Notes under the pieces: generated by a model
The model's database searches: none
What the model was told of the DNA's origin: nothing
The model's input: only the letters and a program-made list of their open reading frames with translations
Made by a program: the position numbers and the translations under genes
Part shown: one piece after another, positions 10,292 to 19,165 of the stretch
Position numbering within the stretch: position 1 is the stretch's first letter
How the letters are laid out: every line of letters begins with the position of its first letter
DNA from: an uncultured Granulosicoccaceae bacterium
GTDB taxonomy: Bacteria > Pseudomonadota > Gammaproteobacteria > Granulosicoccales > Granulosicoccaceae
Direction of reading: 5' to 3'
DNA: 55,854 nt
NCBI GenBank assembly: GCA_937931165.1
Contig: CALHCI010000030.1
Coordinates: forward strand, 1-55,854

Positions 10292-12667
10292 ATGAAATTC
10301 AGTGAAGCGTGGGTGCGTGAGTGGGTTAACCCGCCAGTAAGCAGTGATGAGCTTGCAGAGCAGTTAACCTTACTTGGTCTGGAAGTCGATGATATTGCCG
10401 CCGCTGGTGGTGAATTTGAGGGTGTGGTTGTCGGTCGAATCGCGAGTGCTGAACAGCATCCGGATGCTGATCGCCTCAGAGTTTGTCAGGTAGACGATGG
10501 CAGTGGCGAGATACATAACGTTGTCTGCGGTGCACCCAATGCTCGTGAAGGTATTTGTGTGCCGTTTGCTCGTATTGGTGCGCGGTTGCCGGGCAACTTC
10601 AAAATTAAAAAAACCAAACTGCGCGGTGTTGAGTCGAATGGCATGTTGTGTTCGGCTGCCGAGCTGCAGTTGTCAGAAGAGTCTGACGGGTTGCATGAGC
10701 TACCTGTTGATGCGCCGCTTGGCACAGTTTTGCAAGAGTACCTGGGTCTTGATGATCGGGTTATTGAAATTGATCTGACGCCCAATCGCGGTGATTGCTT
10801 GAGCATCCGCGGTGTGGCGAGAGAACTCAGTGCACGAAATAACATTGCTATGCAACCACCGGAGTTCACTCCGGTTGCGATATCACATGAAGAGACTTTC
10901 CCGCTTGAGATTGCCGCCGACAGTTGCTGTGCAAATTATGTTGGCAGAGTGATTAAAGGGATTAACCCGAATGTTGCCACGCCATTGTGGCTGGTTGAAA
11001 AGTTGCGACGCTGCGGTATCCGGTCAATCTCACCTGCGGTTGATGTCACTAACTATGTGATGATGGAATTCGGCCAGCCCATGCATGCGTTTGACCTCGA
11101 CAAACTCAACAGTGGTATTCGCGTTAGGCTGGCGGAGCAGGGAGAGAAAATCACCTTGCTCGATGGGCGTGAGCTCGAGATGGACAACGACACAACGATG
11201 ATTACCGACCATGCAGGGCCAGTGGCCATTGCCGGCATTATGGGGGGGGATGCTACCGGTGTGACCAGTGAGACCAACAATGTGTTGCTTGAAGCGGCGT
11301 TGTTTACGCCGTTGGGAATTGCCGGCAAGCCTCGTCGCTATAATGCTTATACCGATTCTGCGCAGCGCTTTGAGCGAGGTGTAGACAGTGGTTTGCAACA
11401 GCAGGCTATTGAGCGTGCTTCGCAAATCCTCATGGACATGGTCGGTGGACAAGCCGGTCCGGTATTCGAGGTGCGCAACGACAACCTGAATCGTGACTTT
11501 AACGAAGTGCCGCTGCGGCGTGAAAGGCTGGATAAATTCCTCGGTGTGGCGGTGTCTGACGACACCGTGAATGATGTTCTGAGTCGCCTGGGCATTGAGC
11601 TCACCAGAAACGCAGATGGCTGGGTTGCGCGCTCCCCGAGCTATCGCTATGACATTTCGATTGAAGAAGATCTGATCGAAGAAATTGCACGTGTCCATGG
11701 TTACAGCAACATCCCTCGCACCAATCCGGCTCATACTCCTGAAATCTCATCGGTTGCAGAAAGTGTTGTGCCTAAGAGCCGTATTCAGCAGGCGCTGGTA
11801 AATCGAGGGTATCAGGAAGCTGTCTGTTACAGCTTTGTTGATGAAAAGACACAAAAGCTATTTGACCCGGAAATAAACGCGCTGCCACTGGCGAATCCTA
11901 TCTCGGCGGATATGGGGGTCATGCGTACCTCACTGTGGTGCGGACTTTCCGAGGTCCTCACCAGCAATCTAAATCGGCAGCAAAGTGAAGTCAGAGTATT
12001 TGAGACTGGTTTGAAGTTTGTGCCGCAAGGCGCTGAATTAAAACAACAAAATGTACTGGCTGGTCTGGTTTTTGCGCATCGATCTCCGGAGCACTGGAGC
12101 GGAACTGCCCCGGCAGCTGATTTTTATGATGTTAAATCTGATGTAGAAGCACTGCTGGCACTGGCAGATTCCGGCGTCTATACATTCGAAAAGGCAGAGC
12201 ATGCTGCGCTGCATCCAGGCATCACAGCAAGGATCAAGTGTGATGGAAATTGGGTCGGCTGGATTGGAGCAATGCACCCGAAGCTTCAGAAAACGTTGGA
12301 TTTGTCGCAAAGTCCAATATTGTTTGAGTTAGAAATGTCGACTCTGCAGTCAGCGAAGATTCCGGCATTCGCCGAATTTTCCAAGTTTCCGACAGTCCGT
12401 CGGGACCTGGCAGTCACGGTAGACGAATCTGTCTCTTACATGGCCATTGAGCAATGTGTAAAGACAAACGCGCCAGAGGCGTTGAAAGACGTCAAAATCA
12501 TTGATGTTTATACTGGCGAAGGCATTACAAAAGGTCTAAAAAGCGTCGCTTTAGGGTTGATTTTACAGGATTTTTCCAGCACCCTAAGCGAAGAAGAAAT
12601 TGACTCGGCGATGTCGCAAATACTTAACGGTTTAACCGCTGAGTTAGGAGCGGCACTCAGGAACTAG
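10292..12667 (+). CDS. pheT: Phenylalanyl-tRNA synthetase beta subunit
   Basis: This 791-aa beta subunit is of normal bacterial length. Order of domains: N-terminal B1, EMAP-like tRNA-binding domain at about 39-150 ([24 protein letters not shown]), B3/B4 editing domain, B5 domain, catalytic-like core, and a C-terminal anticodon-binding FDX-ACB domain from about 695 ([17 protein letters not shown]). The editing domain hydrolyses Tyr-tRNA-Phe in known enzymes. The AGGAGGGG ribosome site lies between the pheS stop and this ATG, 12 nt apart, so the two are co-translated. Confidence 0.98.
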   Translation: MKFSEAWVREWVNPPVSSDELAEQLTLLGLEVDDIAAAGGEFEGVVVGRIASAEQHPDADRLRVCQVDDGSGEIHNVVCGAPNAREGICVPFARIGARLPGNFKIKKTKLRGVESNGMLCSAAELQLSEESDGLHELPVDAPLGTVLQEYLGLDDRVIEIDLTPNRGDCLSIRGVARELSARNNIAMQPPEFTPVAISHEETFPLEIAADSCCANYVGRVIKGINPNVATPLWLVEKLRRCGIRSISPAVDVTNYVMMEFGQPMHAFDLDKLNSGIRVRLAEQGEKITLLDGRELEMDNDTTMITDHAGPVAIAGIMGGDATGVTSETNNVLLEAALFTPLGIAGKPRRYNAYTDSAQRFERGVDSGLQQQAIERASQILMDMVGGQAGPVFEVRNDNLNRDFNEVPLRRERLDKFLGVAVSDDTVNDVLSRLGIELTRNADGWVARSPSYRYDISIEEDLIEEIARVHGYSNIPRTNPAHTPEISSVAESVVPKSRIQQALVNRGYQEAVCYSFVDEKTQKLFDPEINALPLANPISADMGVMRTSLWCGLSEVLTSNLNRQQSEVRVFETGLKFVPQGAELKQQNVLAGLVFAHRSPEHWSGTAPAADFYDVKSDVEALLALADSGVYTFEKAEHAALHPGITARIKCDGNWVGWIGAMHPKLQKTLDLSQSPILFELEMSTLQSAKIPAFAEFSKFPTVRRDLAVTVDESVSYMAIEQCVKTNAPEALKDVKIIDVYTGEGITKGLKSVALGLILQDFSSTLSEEEIDSAMSQILNGLTAELGAALRN

Positions 12668-12671
12668 AACC

Positions 12672-12974
12672 ATGGCGTTAACCAAGGCATCAATGGCAGA
12701 AATGCTGTTTGATGAACTCGGGCTCAACAAGCGTGAAGCGAAAGAGTTCGTAGAACAGTTTTTCGAAGAAGTCAGAGCCGCTCTTGAAGAGGGTGATGAC
12801 GTGAAGCTTTCCGGCTTCGGTAACTTCATTCTGCGCAGCAAAAGTGAACGTCCTGGTCGCAACCCGAAAACCGGCGAAGAGATCCCCATCACTGCTCGCC
12901 GTGTAGTGACGTTCCGGCCTGGTCAGAAATTAAAAGCTCGAGTAGAGGCCTATGCTGGAAACCAGCAACAATAA
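12672..12974 (+). CDS. ihfA: Integration host factor alpha subunit
   Basis: This 100-aa HU/IHF-family DNA-bending protein pairs with IhfB to bend DNA at specific sites in recombination, replication and promoters. Alpha-subunit features are [31 protein letters not shown], the DNA-binding signature [26 protein letters not shown], and [13 protein letters not shown]. It starts 4 nt after the pheT stop and overlaps the next gene by 23 nt. Position after pheT is conserved in gammaproteobacteria. Confidence 0.97.
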   Translation: MALTKASMAEMLFDELGLNKREAKEFVEQFFEEVRAALEEGDDVKLSGFGNFILRSKSERPGRNPKTGEEIPITARRVVTFRPGQKLKARVEAYAGNQQQ

Positions 12975-13308
12975 CGAATTACCGGCGATCCCCAACAAGC
13001 GCTACTTCACCATTGGTGAGGTTAGTGACTTGTGTGACGTTAAGCCGCATGTGCTGCGTTACTGGGAACAGGAATTTCCTGATCTGAAGCCGGTAAAAAG
13101 ACGTGGCAACCGACGCTACTATCAGCGTCATGATGTCATGTTAATTCGCACCATTCGAGATCTGCTGTATCAGCAGGGTTACACTATCGGTGGTGCCAGG
13201 CTGCAACTTGCCGGAGAAAGTGGCAAGGAAGACGTCGGTCAGACCCAGCAGGTCGTCAAGCAGCTACGCGTAGAGCTTGAAGAGGTGCTAAAACTCCTCA
13301 AAGCGTGA
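12952..13308 (+). CDS. MerR-family transcriptional regulator of the pheST-ihfA cluster
   Basis: This 118-aa protein has an N-terminal MerR helix-turn-helix ([40 protein letters not shown] at about 17-58) and a C-terminal helix ([16 protein letters not shown]) suited to dimerisation. No metal-binding cysteines are present in the C-terminal part. This gene is a common companion of ihfA in gammaproteobacteria and its targets are not well known. It overlaps ihfA by 23 nt and is followed 49 nt later by tRNA-Pro. Confidence 0.93.
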   Translation: MLETSNNNELPAIPNKRYFTIGEVSDLCDVKPHVLRYWEQEFPDLKPVKRRGNRRYYQRHDVMLIRTIRDLLYQQGYTIGGARLQLAGESGKEDVGQTQQVVKQLRVELEEVLKLLKA

Positions 13309-13357
13309 TACCCTTTCGACCTCTCTGAATCACCGTTCAGAGTTGATTTGCATATGT

Positions 13358-13434
13358 CGGGGCGTGGCGCAGTCTGGTAGCGCATCACACTGGGGGTGTG
13401 AGGGTCGCAGGTTCGAATCCTGCCGTTCCGACCA
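13358..13434 (+). tRNA. tRNA-Pro (anticodon GGG)
   Basis: The acceptor stem CGGGGCG (13358-13364) pairs with CGTTCCG (13424-13430), including two G-U pairs. The anticodon stem is TCACA/TGTGA, and the loop holds GGG at 13392-13394. The T-arm has GGTTCGAATCC, and CCA is encoded at 13432-13434. It resembles E. coli proL. Its place after the ihfA-merR pair is conserved. tRNA 3' ends are frequent integration sites, but no repeated copy of this end is seen nearby. Confidence 0.97.
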
Positions 13435-13746
13435 ATTAAATCAATAATTTAGTGTGGATTACGGTCTGCGGGAATTTGTTGAACAATATTGTGGCGCATT
13501 TTTCGAAAAACAGATAGAGAAAAAACCGCACTGGGGCCTGTCATAGTCCAGTGGATGTATCAGCAGACATCAGCCTTTGAGAGACAGCGGTAACCTAGCG
13601 TGCAATGTTGGTTACTGTTTCTTAGAAGGTATGCTTACGAGACTGCCGGGAGGCATTGTATCACTGGAGAAAGTCCCAACCTTCCTATACTGTGGTCCGT
13701 ATCGTGACTGCACTGACACTATATTCAGAATTTCTCGGACGCAATC
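13435..13746. other. Intergenic region between tRNA-Pro and the unknown three-gene cluster
   Basis: These 312 bases hold no convincing gene. An AT-rich stretch just after the tRNA and a TATATT motif near 13719 could serve as promoter parts for the genes downstream, but no clear -35 partner is visible. No direct repeat of the tRNA end was found here. Confidence 0.6.
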
Positions 13747-14352
13747 TTGAGTTTACCCACAGCCTCTCAACATTATGAACTGCGAATTGAGGGAAACCTT
13801 AACCCCTCTATTCTTACTTCGAAATGGTATTCGAAGCACTTCGCGGAACTGGAAGCAAAAGGCTCATCAACCCCAGCTCACTCGTTTACTACACTCGGTA
13901 ATCTCAGCATCAATTGTGATTTTGAGTCGTGGGTCGCCGGGTTTTCGTCTGAAGATCAACTTCAGGAGGCAATCTCGGTCGCAGACAAAGTGTTTTCTGA
14001 ACTTTTAGCCCATACACCGATACACGAAGCCAGCTTGGTTGTTTTCTCAAAATGGGCGAATGACTCTTGGCACTCCAAGGACTTAGTCGCAAAATTATTT
14101 GCTGACGGATTAGTCGAAAACGCCGCCGATACAGCTAATTTTCACTTGCACTGGACGGAGTCTGGTAACCCGGTGATGAATGTGCTTTTTTGGACCTGCA
14201 AACACCCAACGCACCTGCACACCCGTCACACATTTGCATTTCCTTTGAGCGCAGGTGAGTCAATCAAAAACATTATTGCGGATGCCGATAATTTAAGTGT
14301 ACTGGCATCCGATTCAGCGGGCCGTATTGTTCAGAAGATTTTCGGGGAGTAA
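13747..14352 (+). CDS. Unknown protein, first gene of a compact three-gene cluster
   Basis: I do not recognise this 201-aa protein. It starts with TTG. It has no signal peptide or membrane segment, so it should be cytoplasmic. Visible features: a histidine-rich stretch (WTCKHPTHLHTRHTF) at about 155-170, and a hydrophobic/aromatic pattern suggesting a folded globular domain. The stop is 3 nt before the next start, so it is almost certainly co-transcribed with the two genes after it. Base use looks more AT-rich than in the translation cluster. A metal site is possible from the histidines, but that is a guess. Confidence 0.7.
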   Translation: MSLPTASQHYELRIEGNLNPSILTSKWYSKHFAELEAKGSSTPAHSFTTLGNLSINCDFESWVAGFSSEDQLQEAISVADKVFSELLAHTPIHEASLVVFSKWANDSWHSKDLVAKLFADGLVENAADTANFHLHWTESGNPVMNVLFWTCKHPTHLHTRHTFAFPLSAGESIKNIIADADNLSVLASDSAGRIVQKIFGE

Positions 14353-14355
14353 CTA

Positions 14356-14946
14356 TTGAGCGTTTGTGCTGCCACATTAGATGGCAAAGCGGGTTACTGG
14401 CCCAAGTCAAGCTACCCGGCTCCGAACAAAACTGCTCTGTGGGTGCAAGCGGGATGCACGATCTCGAGCATTCCGAGGATATTAGTACCGGCTAGTGAAC
14501 ACCCAGTTCAATTAATTCGAGATATTTTGGACAGTAAACCCTCAGACCAGGTTCAACAGATTGGCTACTTGAGACGGCACGTTCCAGCTGTGGAACTTGT
14601 CAAAGCTGCTACAGCGCTAGGAACCGGATCGGCAAGGATGATGGTCGGGTCAATTGTTAGTGAAATGGAAGACGCTTGGACTGCTTGGCATTTTGTTGCA
14701 AAGGGAGATTTCGGTGCTGACGTCATCAGCTACATCGATAGCATTTTCGAGACTCCCGATCATGGCGGAAAAATAAAATCACAGACTTTGGTCGATATCG
14801 TGCAGAACTACTCTGTTGAGGTGAAGGAGTATTTACTAGACGAATTAGCAGCACGAGATGCTTTGTCGGTATTTCCAGAGTTATTGAAGCTGTTGGAACA
14901 AGACCACAGTGAGGAAATCCGCGATTACGCTTTATCCTTGGGCTAA
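14356..14946 (+). CDS. Unknown protein, second gene of the cluster (possible helical repeats)
   Basis: This 196-aa protein is not recognised. It starts with TTG, preceded by GGGGAG at the end of the previous gene. The C-terminal part (VDIVQNYSVEVKEYLLDELAARDAL, then LPELLKLLEQDHSEEIRDYALSLG-like helices) looks like short alpha-helical repeats of HEAT type, judged only by spacing of leucines and acidic residues. No membrane segments. It lies 3 nt after gene one and 3 nt before gene three. Confidence 0.68.
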   Translation: MSVCAATLDGKAGYWPKSSYPAPNKTALWVQAGCTISSIPRILVPASEHPVQLIRDILDSKPSDQVQQIGYLRRHVPAVELVKAATALGTGSARMMVGSIVSEMEDAWTAWHFVAKGDFGADVISYIDSIFETPDHGGKIKSQTLVDIVQNYSVEVKEYLLDELAARDALSVFPELLKLLEQDHSEEIRDYALSLG

Positions 14947-14949
14947 CGC

Positions 14950-15573
14950 ATGATTCTTTGCCGATCTATCAATGACAAGAGCAGTGTCAATGCATGGATC
15001 AGGACTGGCCCAAAAGCGGACGTGCTATACAAAGGATTTGAGCCCGCCAAAAATGAAAATGGTGATTTCGAGGTTAGTGTCAATCGTTGTCACGATTTTC
15101 AGGACTTTCTACTGTCCGCTATGGCCGTGCGTGCATCGCGTACTGAAGGCATGAAAAACACCCCTGTCATTATTGCTGTGGCTATCGGCGAAGAGCTGCT
15201 TGCTAAGCACGGCATACGGCATAAGCATACCCCTGATAACGGTAAAACTGGCTTCTCTGAGGTGGATAAGCTCCACTTTGACCTAGTGGCGGGTTCCGAA
15301 GAAAGCTTCAAGAATTTAGCATCACATTTGTACCTCTCCCACACCGAGCGTGGAAACATTATCCACATGCTCAACAACGGGTGTCTCCTGCGCGGCTGCA
15401 AATCACTGCTGGAACTCTGTGATTCACCTGATAGAGAGGCAGCAAACCGTATCCGCGCAGCGGCTCAATGGCTTGACGACATGTCAGATTCTCTTGGTAG
15501 CATTACTGCGTGTCCGCGTCCAAGATTGTGGGACGTCGACCCACAGGATAAGCTTGAGGACGATAACGCCTAG
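14950..15573 (+). CDS. Unknown protein, third gene of the cluster
   Basis: This 207-aa protein is not recognised. It starts with ATG 3 nt after the previous stop. The middle part has a hydrophobic strand (TPVIIAVAIGEELLAKHG) followed by a polar loop, consistent with an alpha/beta fold. Three cysteines cluster near residues 149-160 (NNGCLLRGCKSLLELC). The C terminus is acidic. No signal peptide or membrane segment. All three genes form one operon beside a tRNA gene, a common place for accessory or defence genes, but no known defence domain is visible. Confidence 0.68.
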   Translation: MILCRSINDKSSVNAWIRTGPKADVLYKGFEPAKNENGDFEVSVNRCHDFQDFLLSAMAVRASRTEGMKNTPVIIAVAIGEELLAKHGIRHKHTPDNGKTGFSEVDKLHFDLVAGSEESFKNLASHLYLSHTERGNIIHMLNNGCLLRGCKSLLELCDSPDREAANRIRAAAQWLDDMSDSLGSITACPRPRLWDVDPQDKLEDDNA

Positions 15574-15988
15574 GCGACGACCGCGGACTAACTGTAGCTC
15601 CGCCAGAATGCTCTGCGCTGTTTTGCTCCCACATCTACAGTAAGCGGCCACAGGGCGCACAGACGGTTGCACGGCACTGCTCCTATACTGACCGGGCTTT
15701 TTGGCCAGATTGCGCTGGTAGCTGCGCCTGCGCTTGCTACCTGGTACCTGGTACCTGGTACCTGGTACGACAAGTGATGCGACAAACACAGGTTGTTGCC
15801 GGCTGATTTGATCTGCGATGCACATCGACAGATTTGTTTTACCGACCAAGCAAAATCTACCCCTAACGCCAACCTTCTGTTTGCGCTGAATCCTCTCATC
15901 ACGATTCCGTAGTGTACACAACCTGCTCCTCGCCTGAGCGGTGGCATGATATTGTCATACGCTGTCGTTTTAGTTTTCCGGAAGTTCG
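15574..15988. other. Non-coding stretch after the unknown cluster
   Basis: 415 bases with no gene I can support. An open frame on the minus strand runs through the 7-bp tandem repeat at 15738-15765, but its translation there is repeat-driven and unlike a protein. A minus-strand T-rich or hairpin terminator was not seen. The right part (about 15900-15988) must hold the promoter of the next gene. Confidence 0.6.
15738..15768. repeat. Heptamer tandem repeat (TACCTGG)x4
   Basis: Four exact copies of TACCTGG run from 15738 to 15765, followed by a partial TAC. Each junction creates the palindrome GGTACC. It is an intergenic simple repeat, possibly variable in copy number between strains. Confidence 0.95.
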
Positions 15989-16972
15989 GTGAATTCAGAG
16001 CAACTGTTTGCTTGTTCCCAGGGGGTTTTGCAGGTGTTACAGCGCAGTGCGCTGGTGCCAGCGCTGCAAGCCTGCCTGTCTGGCGAGGGGGTGGAGGAAA
16101 ATGCTGCCCTTTTCACCGAGTTGTCCCAATCTTCTTCTCGCTATCTCGATATGGCTGCCGGCTATTCCGAATCTGAGTCTGTGGTCGCATCGCATGCGGG
16201 GTTGTCGGACCTGCAGTCTCCAAGTTTCTGGTTTGATCTCGATACCGGGAGTGTCAGTGAGAAACGTCGTAAGCGATTGAGGTGTCTAAAGCTGGTGTTG
16301 CAAGGTCAGTCTTTCCTGTCGCATATCGGAACTCTGGTGCAGGATCAGGCAGATCCGGTAGATATCAGAGACACTGCCGGGGATATAAAAATTCGCATTG
16401 TCGATGCTACAGACCGCGCCAGTGATCCTGACAGAATTTCCAGACTGATCGATGGCGTTGATCTGATTTATCGCGCTTGTGCGCGGTTGGCCGGTACCGA
16501 CGAGAATAACCTTAAAGTGATGCGCCTGGGTGGCAGCTGGGGACGTACCGTCGTGTTTAACGGTGACGCTGAGCCAGCTACGGCGACGCGCAGAATCGTG
16601 CGGGCAGCCAATGATCTGGCAAGCAACAGCATGCAAACCGAAGACTACTCGGTGGAAGAGATCGCCGACAACAATCCGTTTCTGCTGGCACTTGATGACC
16701 TCTTTCGAGTGGGTGCAGTAAACGCTGACGACGCAGAGGACATTCGGCAGGGTGTGCTGGGTGGTTCGATCATGTTACTCGAGTGTGGTGCACGCTTGTA
16801 TGGCGTAGATGCCAGCGGTGATCCGATGGAGTTCAGATCTGCGAAAAAATCAGCCTCAGCTAAATCGGCTAATCAACCACCATCTCACTCAGCCAATAAC
16901 GATGTTGAAAAAGATGAAGCTGACGATCTTGAGTATCTGATACTTGATCTGAAAGAAAAGTATTTGAAATAA
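15989..16972 (+). CDS. Unknown cytoplasmic protein
   Basis: This 327-aa protein starts with GTG. I do not recognise its family. It has no signal peptide or membrane segments. The body is mixed alpha/beta with an arginine-rich central part (KRRKRLRCLKLVLQG near 93-107). The C-terminal ~50 residues form a low-complexity linker rich in Ser, Ala, Lys and Asn, ending in an acidic helix (DEADDLEYLILDLKEKYLK), which may bind a partner. It converges with the DUF922 gene, leaving only 13 nt between stops. Confidence 0.75.
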   Translation: MNSEQLFACSQGVLQVLQRSALVPALQACLSGEGVEENAALFTELSQSSSRYLDMAAGYSESESVVASHAGLSDLQSPSFWFDLDTGSVSEKRRKRLRCLKLVLQGQSFLSHIGTLVQDQADPVDIRDTAGDIKIRIVDATDRASDPDRISRLIDGVDLIYRACARLAGTDENNLKVMRLGGSWGRTVVFNGDAEPATATRRIVRAANDLASNSMQTEDYSVEEIADNNPFLLALDDLFRVGAVNADDAEDIRQGVLGGSIMLLECGARLYGVDASGDPMEFRSAKKSASAKSANQPPSHSANNDVEKDEADDLEYLILDLKEKYLK

Positions 16973-16985
16973 GAAGCCGTCAGGC

Positions 16986-17585
16986 TTACGGAAAAGATGC
17001 ACCGGTGTTGCGACCATGATTGGTTTCTATATCGAATACCTGATGCCGTTTTTCCAATTTAGTGATCACGGCTTGTGCGCGCTCATTGGCAAGTTCTTGT
17101 AGTTTTTTGCAGTCTGGTGGTGCGTATGTGGTGTCATCTGCGGTCAGTATTCTTCTTTCTACTTCAAGCGTTGCTGCTTTGACAAACGCGCCATGATGTT
17201 TCTCATGTGCGAGTAGCTGACTGCTATATCGCTGCCACTGTGCCACCAGATTTTGATCGGGGTGTTCTGATGATTCAGGCCATCTTGGCAACACGTAGTC
17301 TATTGTTGCATCAATAATGACTTCGGTGATTTTGCATTTTTTCTGCCGTGGTTTGAAACCGAAGTGCCAGGTGATTTTCCACTTCGTGACGGCGTCAAAG
17401 CGGTTAGTAATATGTTTCTTGTAGTTATTGATTGATCGCCTGAGCTCAGTCGCTGTATTGCCACTGACATCGTAATAGGTAAACCGCTCTTCCGTGGTCA
17501 CGCCCGCCGCTACACTGGTAGCAATCGAACCTGTCAATACGGCTGCAAGAGTAGCTTTTAGGGTTTTTTTAAATGTGTCGATCAC
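16986..17585 (-). CDS. DUF922-family secreted protein (putative zinc protease)
   Basis: This 199-aa protein has a signal peptide at about 1-26 (basic start, hydrophobic core, SVAAG). The mature part matches DUF922: an N-terminal TYYDVSG block, the motif HFGFKPRQKKCKITEV, and an HExxH-like site LLAHEKHHGAF near 126-136 that probably binds zinc. A cysteine pair (C83 area and C153 area) may form a disulfide. Its first codon overlaps the end of the enoyl-CoA hydratase gene by 4 nt (ATGA), so the two are one transcript. Activity of the family is inferred, not proven. Confidence 0.85.
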   Translation of the reverse strand: MIDTFKKTLKATLAAVLTGSIATSVAAGVTTEERFTYYDVSGNTATELRRSINNYKKHITNRFDAVTKWKITWHFGFKPRQKKCKITEVIIDATIDYVLPRWPESSEHPDQNLVAQWQRYSSQLLAHEKHHGAFVKAATLEVERRILTADDTTYAPPDCKKLQELANERAQAVITKLEKRHQVFDIETNHGRNTGASFP

Positions 17586-18373
17586 TTGCCGGTAAATGTC
17601 GGTTTTCGTTTCTCCGTGAATGCTTTAACACCTTCAATGCCATCTGCGGTGGTGCTCATGTCAACAATGCAGCGGGTCTCGCGTTCCATTTGTGATTCCA
17701 GTGTGTCATTCAGTGACATTTGCAGGAGCTTCTTAATGCCGCCATGTGCCCGTGTCGGTCCATTGGCCAGTTGTTCGGCAAGCTCATCGACAGTGGTATC
17801 GAGATCTTGTGGTTCTACAACCTGATTGACCAGCCCCCAGTCCAGCGCTTCTGCGGCAGTTAATGTACGGTTGGTCAGGTACAGTTCCATTGCCCGTCGC
17901 GTGCCGATCAGCCGTGAAAGAAAGTACGTTGAGCTGCCGTCTGGTGTCAGGCCGATAGCAGTGTAGGCGCTGGTAAATTTGCTCTTGGTGGTACAGATGG
18001 CCAGATCACTACAGGCTGCCAGGCTGAGGCCGGCACCGGCGGCAACACCGTTCACACGTGCGATCAGTGGTGCATTCATGCGTGCAAACCTGGAAACGGC
18101 GGTATGCATGCAGGTTGTCATTTCCTTTAGCAGCACGGTGACGCGCTCGGCGTTGGATTCAAAATCAGCAACATCGCCCCCGGCACAGAATGCTTTGTCG
18201 CCTTCTCCGGTAAGAATGGCAGCACGAATTTCCGGATCGCTGCCGCAATGGTTGGCAATATCCATCAATTCGCGCATTGCCTGCAGGTTTAACGCGTTGA
18301 AAACCGTGCCACGTTTGATAGTGATTCGCGCGATCTGGTTCTGAACCGAAAAATCGATAAGTTCGTTGTTCAT
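17582..18373 (-). CDS. Enoyl-CoA hydratase/isomerase family protein
   Basis: This 263-aa crotonase-fold enzyme acts on CoA thioesters, most likely hydrating an enoyl-CoA or isomerising the double bond. The oxyanion-hole strands are visible: DKAFCAGGDVADF near 60-72 and ARVNGVAAGAGLSLAACSDLAI near 103-124, followed by FTSAYTAIGLTPDGSSTYFLSRLIG. At the hydratase glutamate positions the protein has Asn109-Gly110 and, in TPDGSS, Asp in place of the second Glu, which suggests isomerase-like chemistry rather than classic hydration. The ATG-TGA overlap joins it to the DUF922 gene. Confidence 0.88.
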   Translation of the reverse strand: MNNELIDFSVQNQIARITIKRGTVFNALNLQAMRELMDIANHCGSDPEIRAAILTGEGDKAFCAGGDVADFESNAERVTVLLKEMTTCMHTAVSRFARMNAPLIARVNGVAAGAGLSLAACSDLAICTTKSKFTSAYTAIGLTPDGSSTYFLSRLIGTRRAMELYLTNRTLTAAEALDWGLVNQVVEPQDLDTTVDELAEQLANGPTRAHGGIKKLLQMSLNDTLESQMERETRCIVDMSTTADGIEGVKAFTEKRKPTFTGK

Positions 18374-18495
18374 GTGTTGCCCGTCTCAGAGTGAATTGTC
18401 ACCGGGTAATCTGTCGCTGAAAGTATACAGCGCGTGCATGTACGACAAGTTAATATCAGGGGTTGCAACAACGCAACTTCCGGGGTGCCACAATT

Positions 18496-19032
18496 ATGAT
18501 TGATTTACAGAATGACAGCCTCGATGCATTGGTCAGGCAGTATGCAGATCGGGACTTGCCACCGGTGGCTAACTGGCATCCTGAAACCATAAGAGAAAGC
18601 GATATCAGGATAGATTCTGCAGGCCGTTGGCATTATCGCGGAAGCGAGATCGAGCGCGCGCGCATGGTCGCACTTTTCTCAACCATCCTGCGGCTAGACG
18701 GTGACGACTATTTTCTGGTCACGCCGCAGGAGAAACTGCGTGTCGATGTCGAAGATGTGCCGTTTGTCGTGCAATTGATGGAAGTCACCGGCAGCGGCGC
18801 AGATCAGAGGTTGAGTTTTACTGATAACACAGGCAACCGCTTCACCGCCGGATCTGAAAACAGGCTTTGGGTTGAGCATGATGCCAACGAATCAAAGCCC
18901 TATTGTATCGTTCGCGAAAATCTCGCTGCATTGTTGGCACGGCCGGTCTATTACCAGTTGGCAGAACTCATTGTTGATGTGAATACGCTGAGCGGTGTTT
19001 ACAGTGACAGCGTGTTTTTCCCACTCGAATAG
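18496..19032 (+). CDS. DUF1285 family protein
   Basis: This 178-aa cytoplasmic protein matches DUF1285: PPVANWHPETIRESDIRIDSAGRWHYRGSEIERARMVALFSTILRLDGDDYFLVTPQEKLRVDVEDVPFVV. The family is widespread in proteobacteria; its structure resembles small-ligand-binding folds, but its function is unknown. Start: ATG 18496 is preferred over an in-frame TTG 33 nt upstream, because it fits the family N terminus. It is divergent from the enoyl-CoA hydratase gene and lies upstream of the CueR promoter. Confidence 0.88.
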   Translation: MIDLQNDSLDALVRQYADRDLPPVANWHPETIRESDIRIDSAGRWHYRGSEIERARMVALFSTILRLDGDDYFLVTPQEKLRVDVEDVPFVVQLMEVTGSGADQRLSFTDNTGNRFTAGSENRLWVEHDANESKPYCIVRENLAALLARPVYYQLAELIVDVNTLSGVYSDSVFFPLE

Positions 19033-19064
19033 ACTGTCGTTTGTCGGCGTATGAATCTCTGCCC

Positions 19065-19095
19065 TTGACCTTCCGGTTACTGGAAGCAATATAAA
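19065..19095 (+). promoter_or_regulatory. CueR-type promoter/operator (19-bp spacer)
   Basis: -35 TTGACC (19065-19070) and -10 TATAAA (19090-19095) are separated by 19 bp, the long spacer that MerR-family activators require. Between them lies the dyad CCTTCC-N7-GGAAGC (19069-19087), matching the known copA/cueO operator pattern CCTTCC-N7-GGAAGG at 11 of 12 positions. Transcription would start near 19102, about 64 nt before the CueR-like start codon. Confidence 0.88.
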
Positions 19096-19165
19096 CAGAG
19101 TGAAAGTATTTGGCGGTGTGGGTGCAGTCTGTGCCTTGTCAGACACCCTTCACCAGGAGAGAGCA

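Noticed and set aside
11030-11734. 234-codon open frame on the minus strand opposite pheT
   Set aside because: It lies fully inside pheT, which is conserved over its whole length, and has no ribosome site or recognisable domain.
15738-15768. Possible CRISPR array
   Set aside because: The units are 7 bp and adjacent, without spacers; no cas gene is in the window.
15484-15921. 145-codon minus-strand open frame crossing the TACCTGG repeats
   Set aside because: Its middle is made of the repeat itself (VPGTRYQVPG type) and it overlaps the end of the third unknown gene; no ribosome site or conservation is visible.
13358-15988. Integrated genomic island with att repeats at tRNA-Pro
   Set aside because: No integrase gene and no second copy of the tRNA 3' end was found up to 15988; an accessory region remains possible but is not shown to be an integrative element.
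16974-16987. Hairpin AAGCC-GTCA-GGCTT between convergent genes as terminator
   Set aside because: Only five base pairs and no T-run on either strand.
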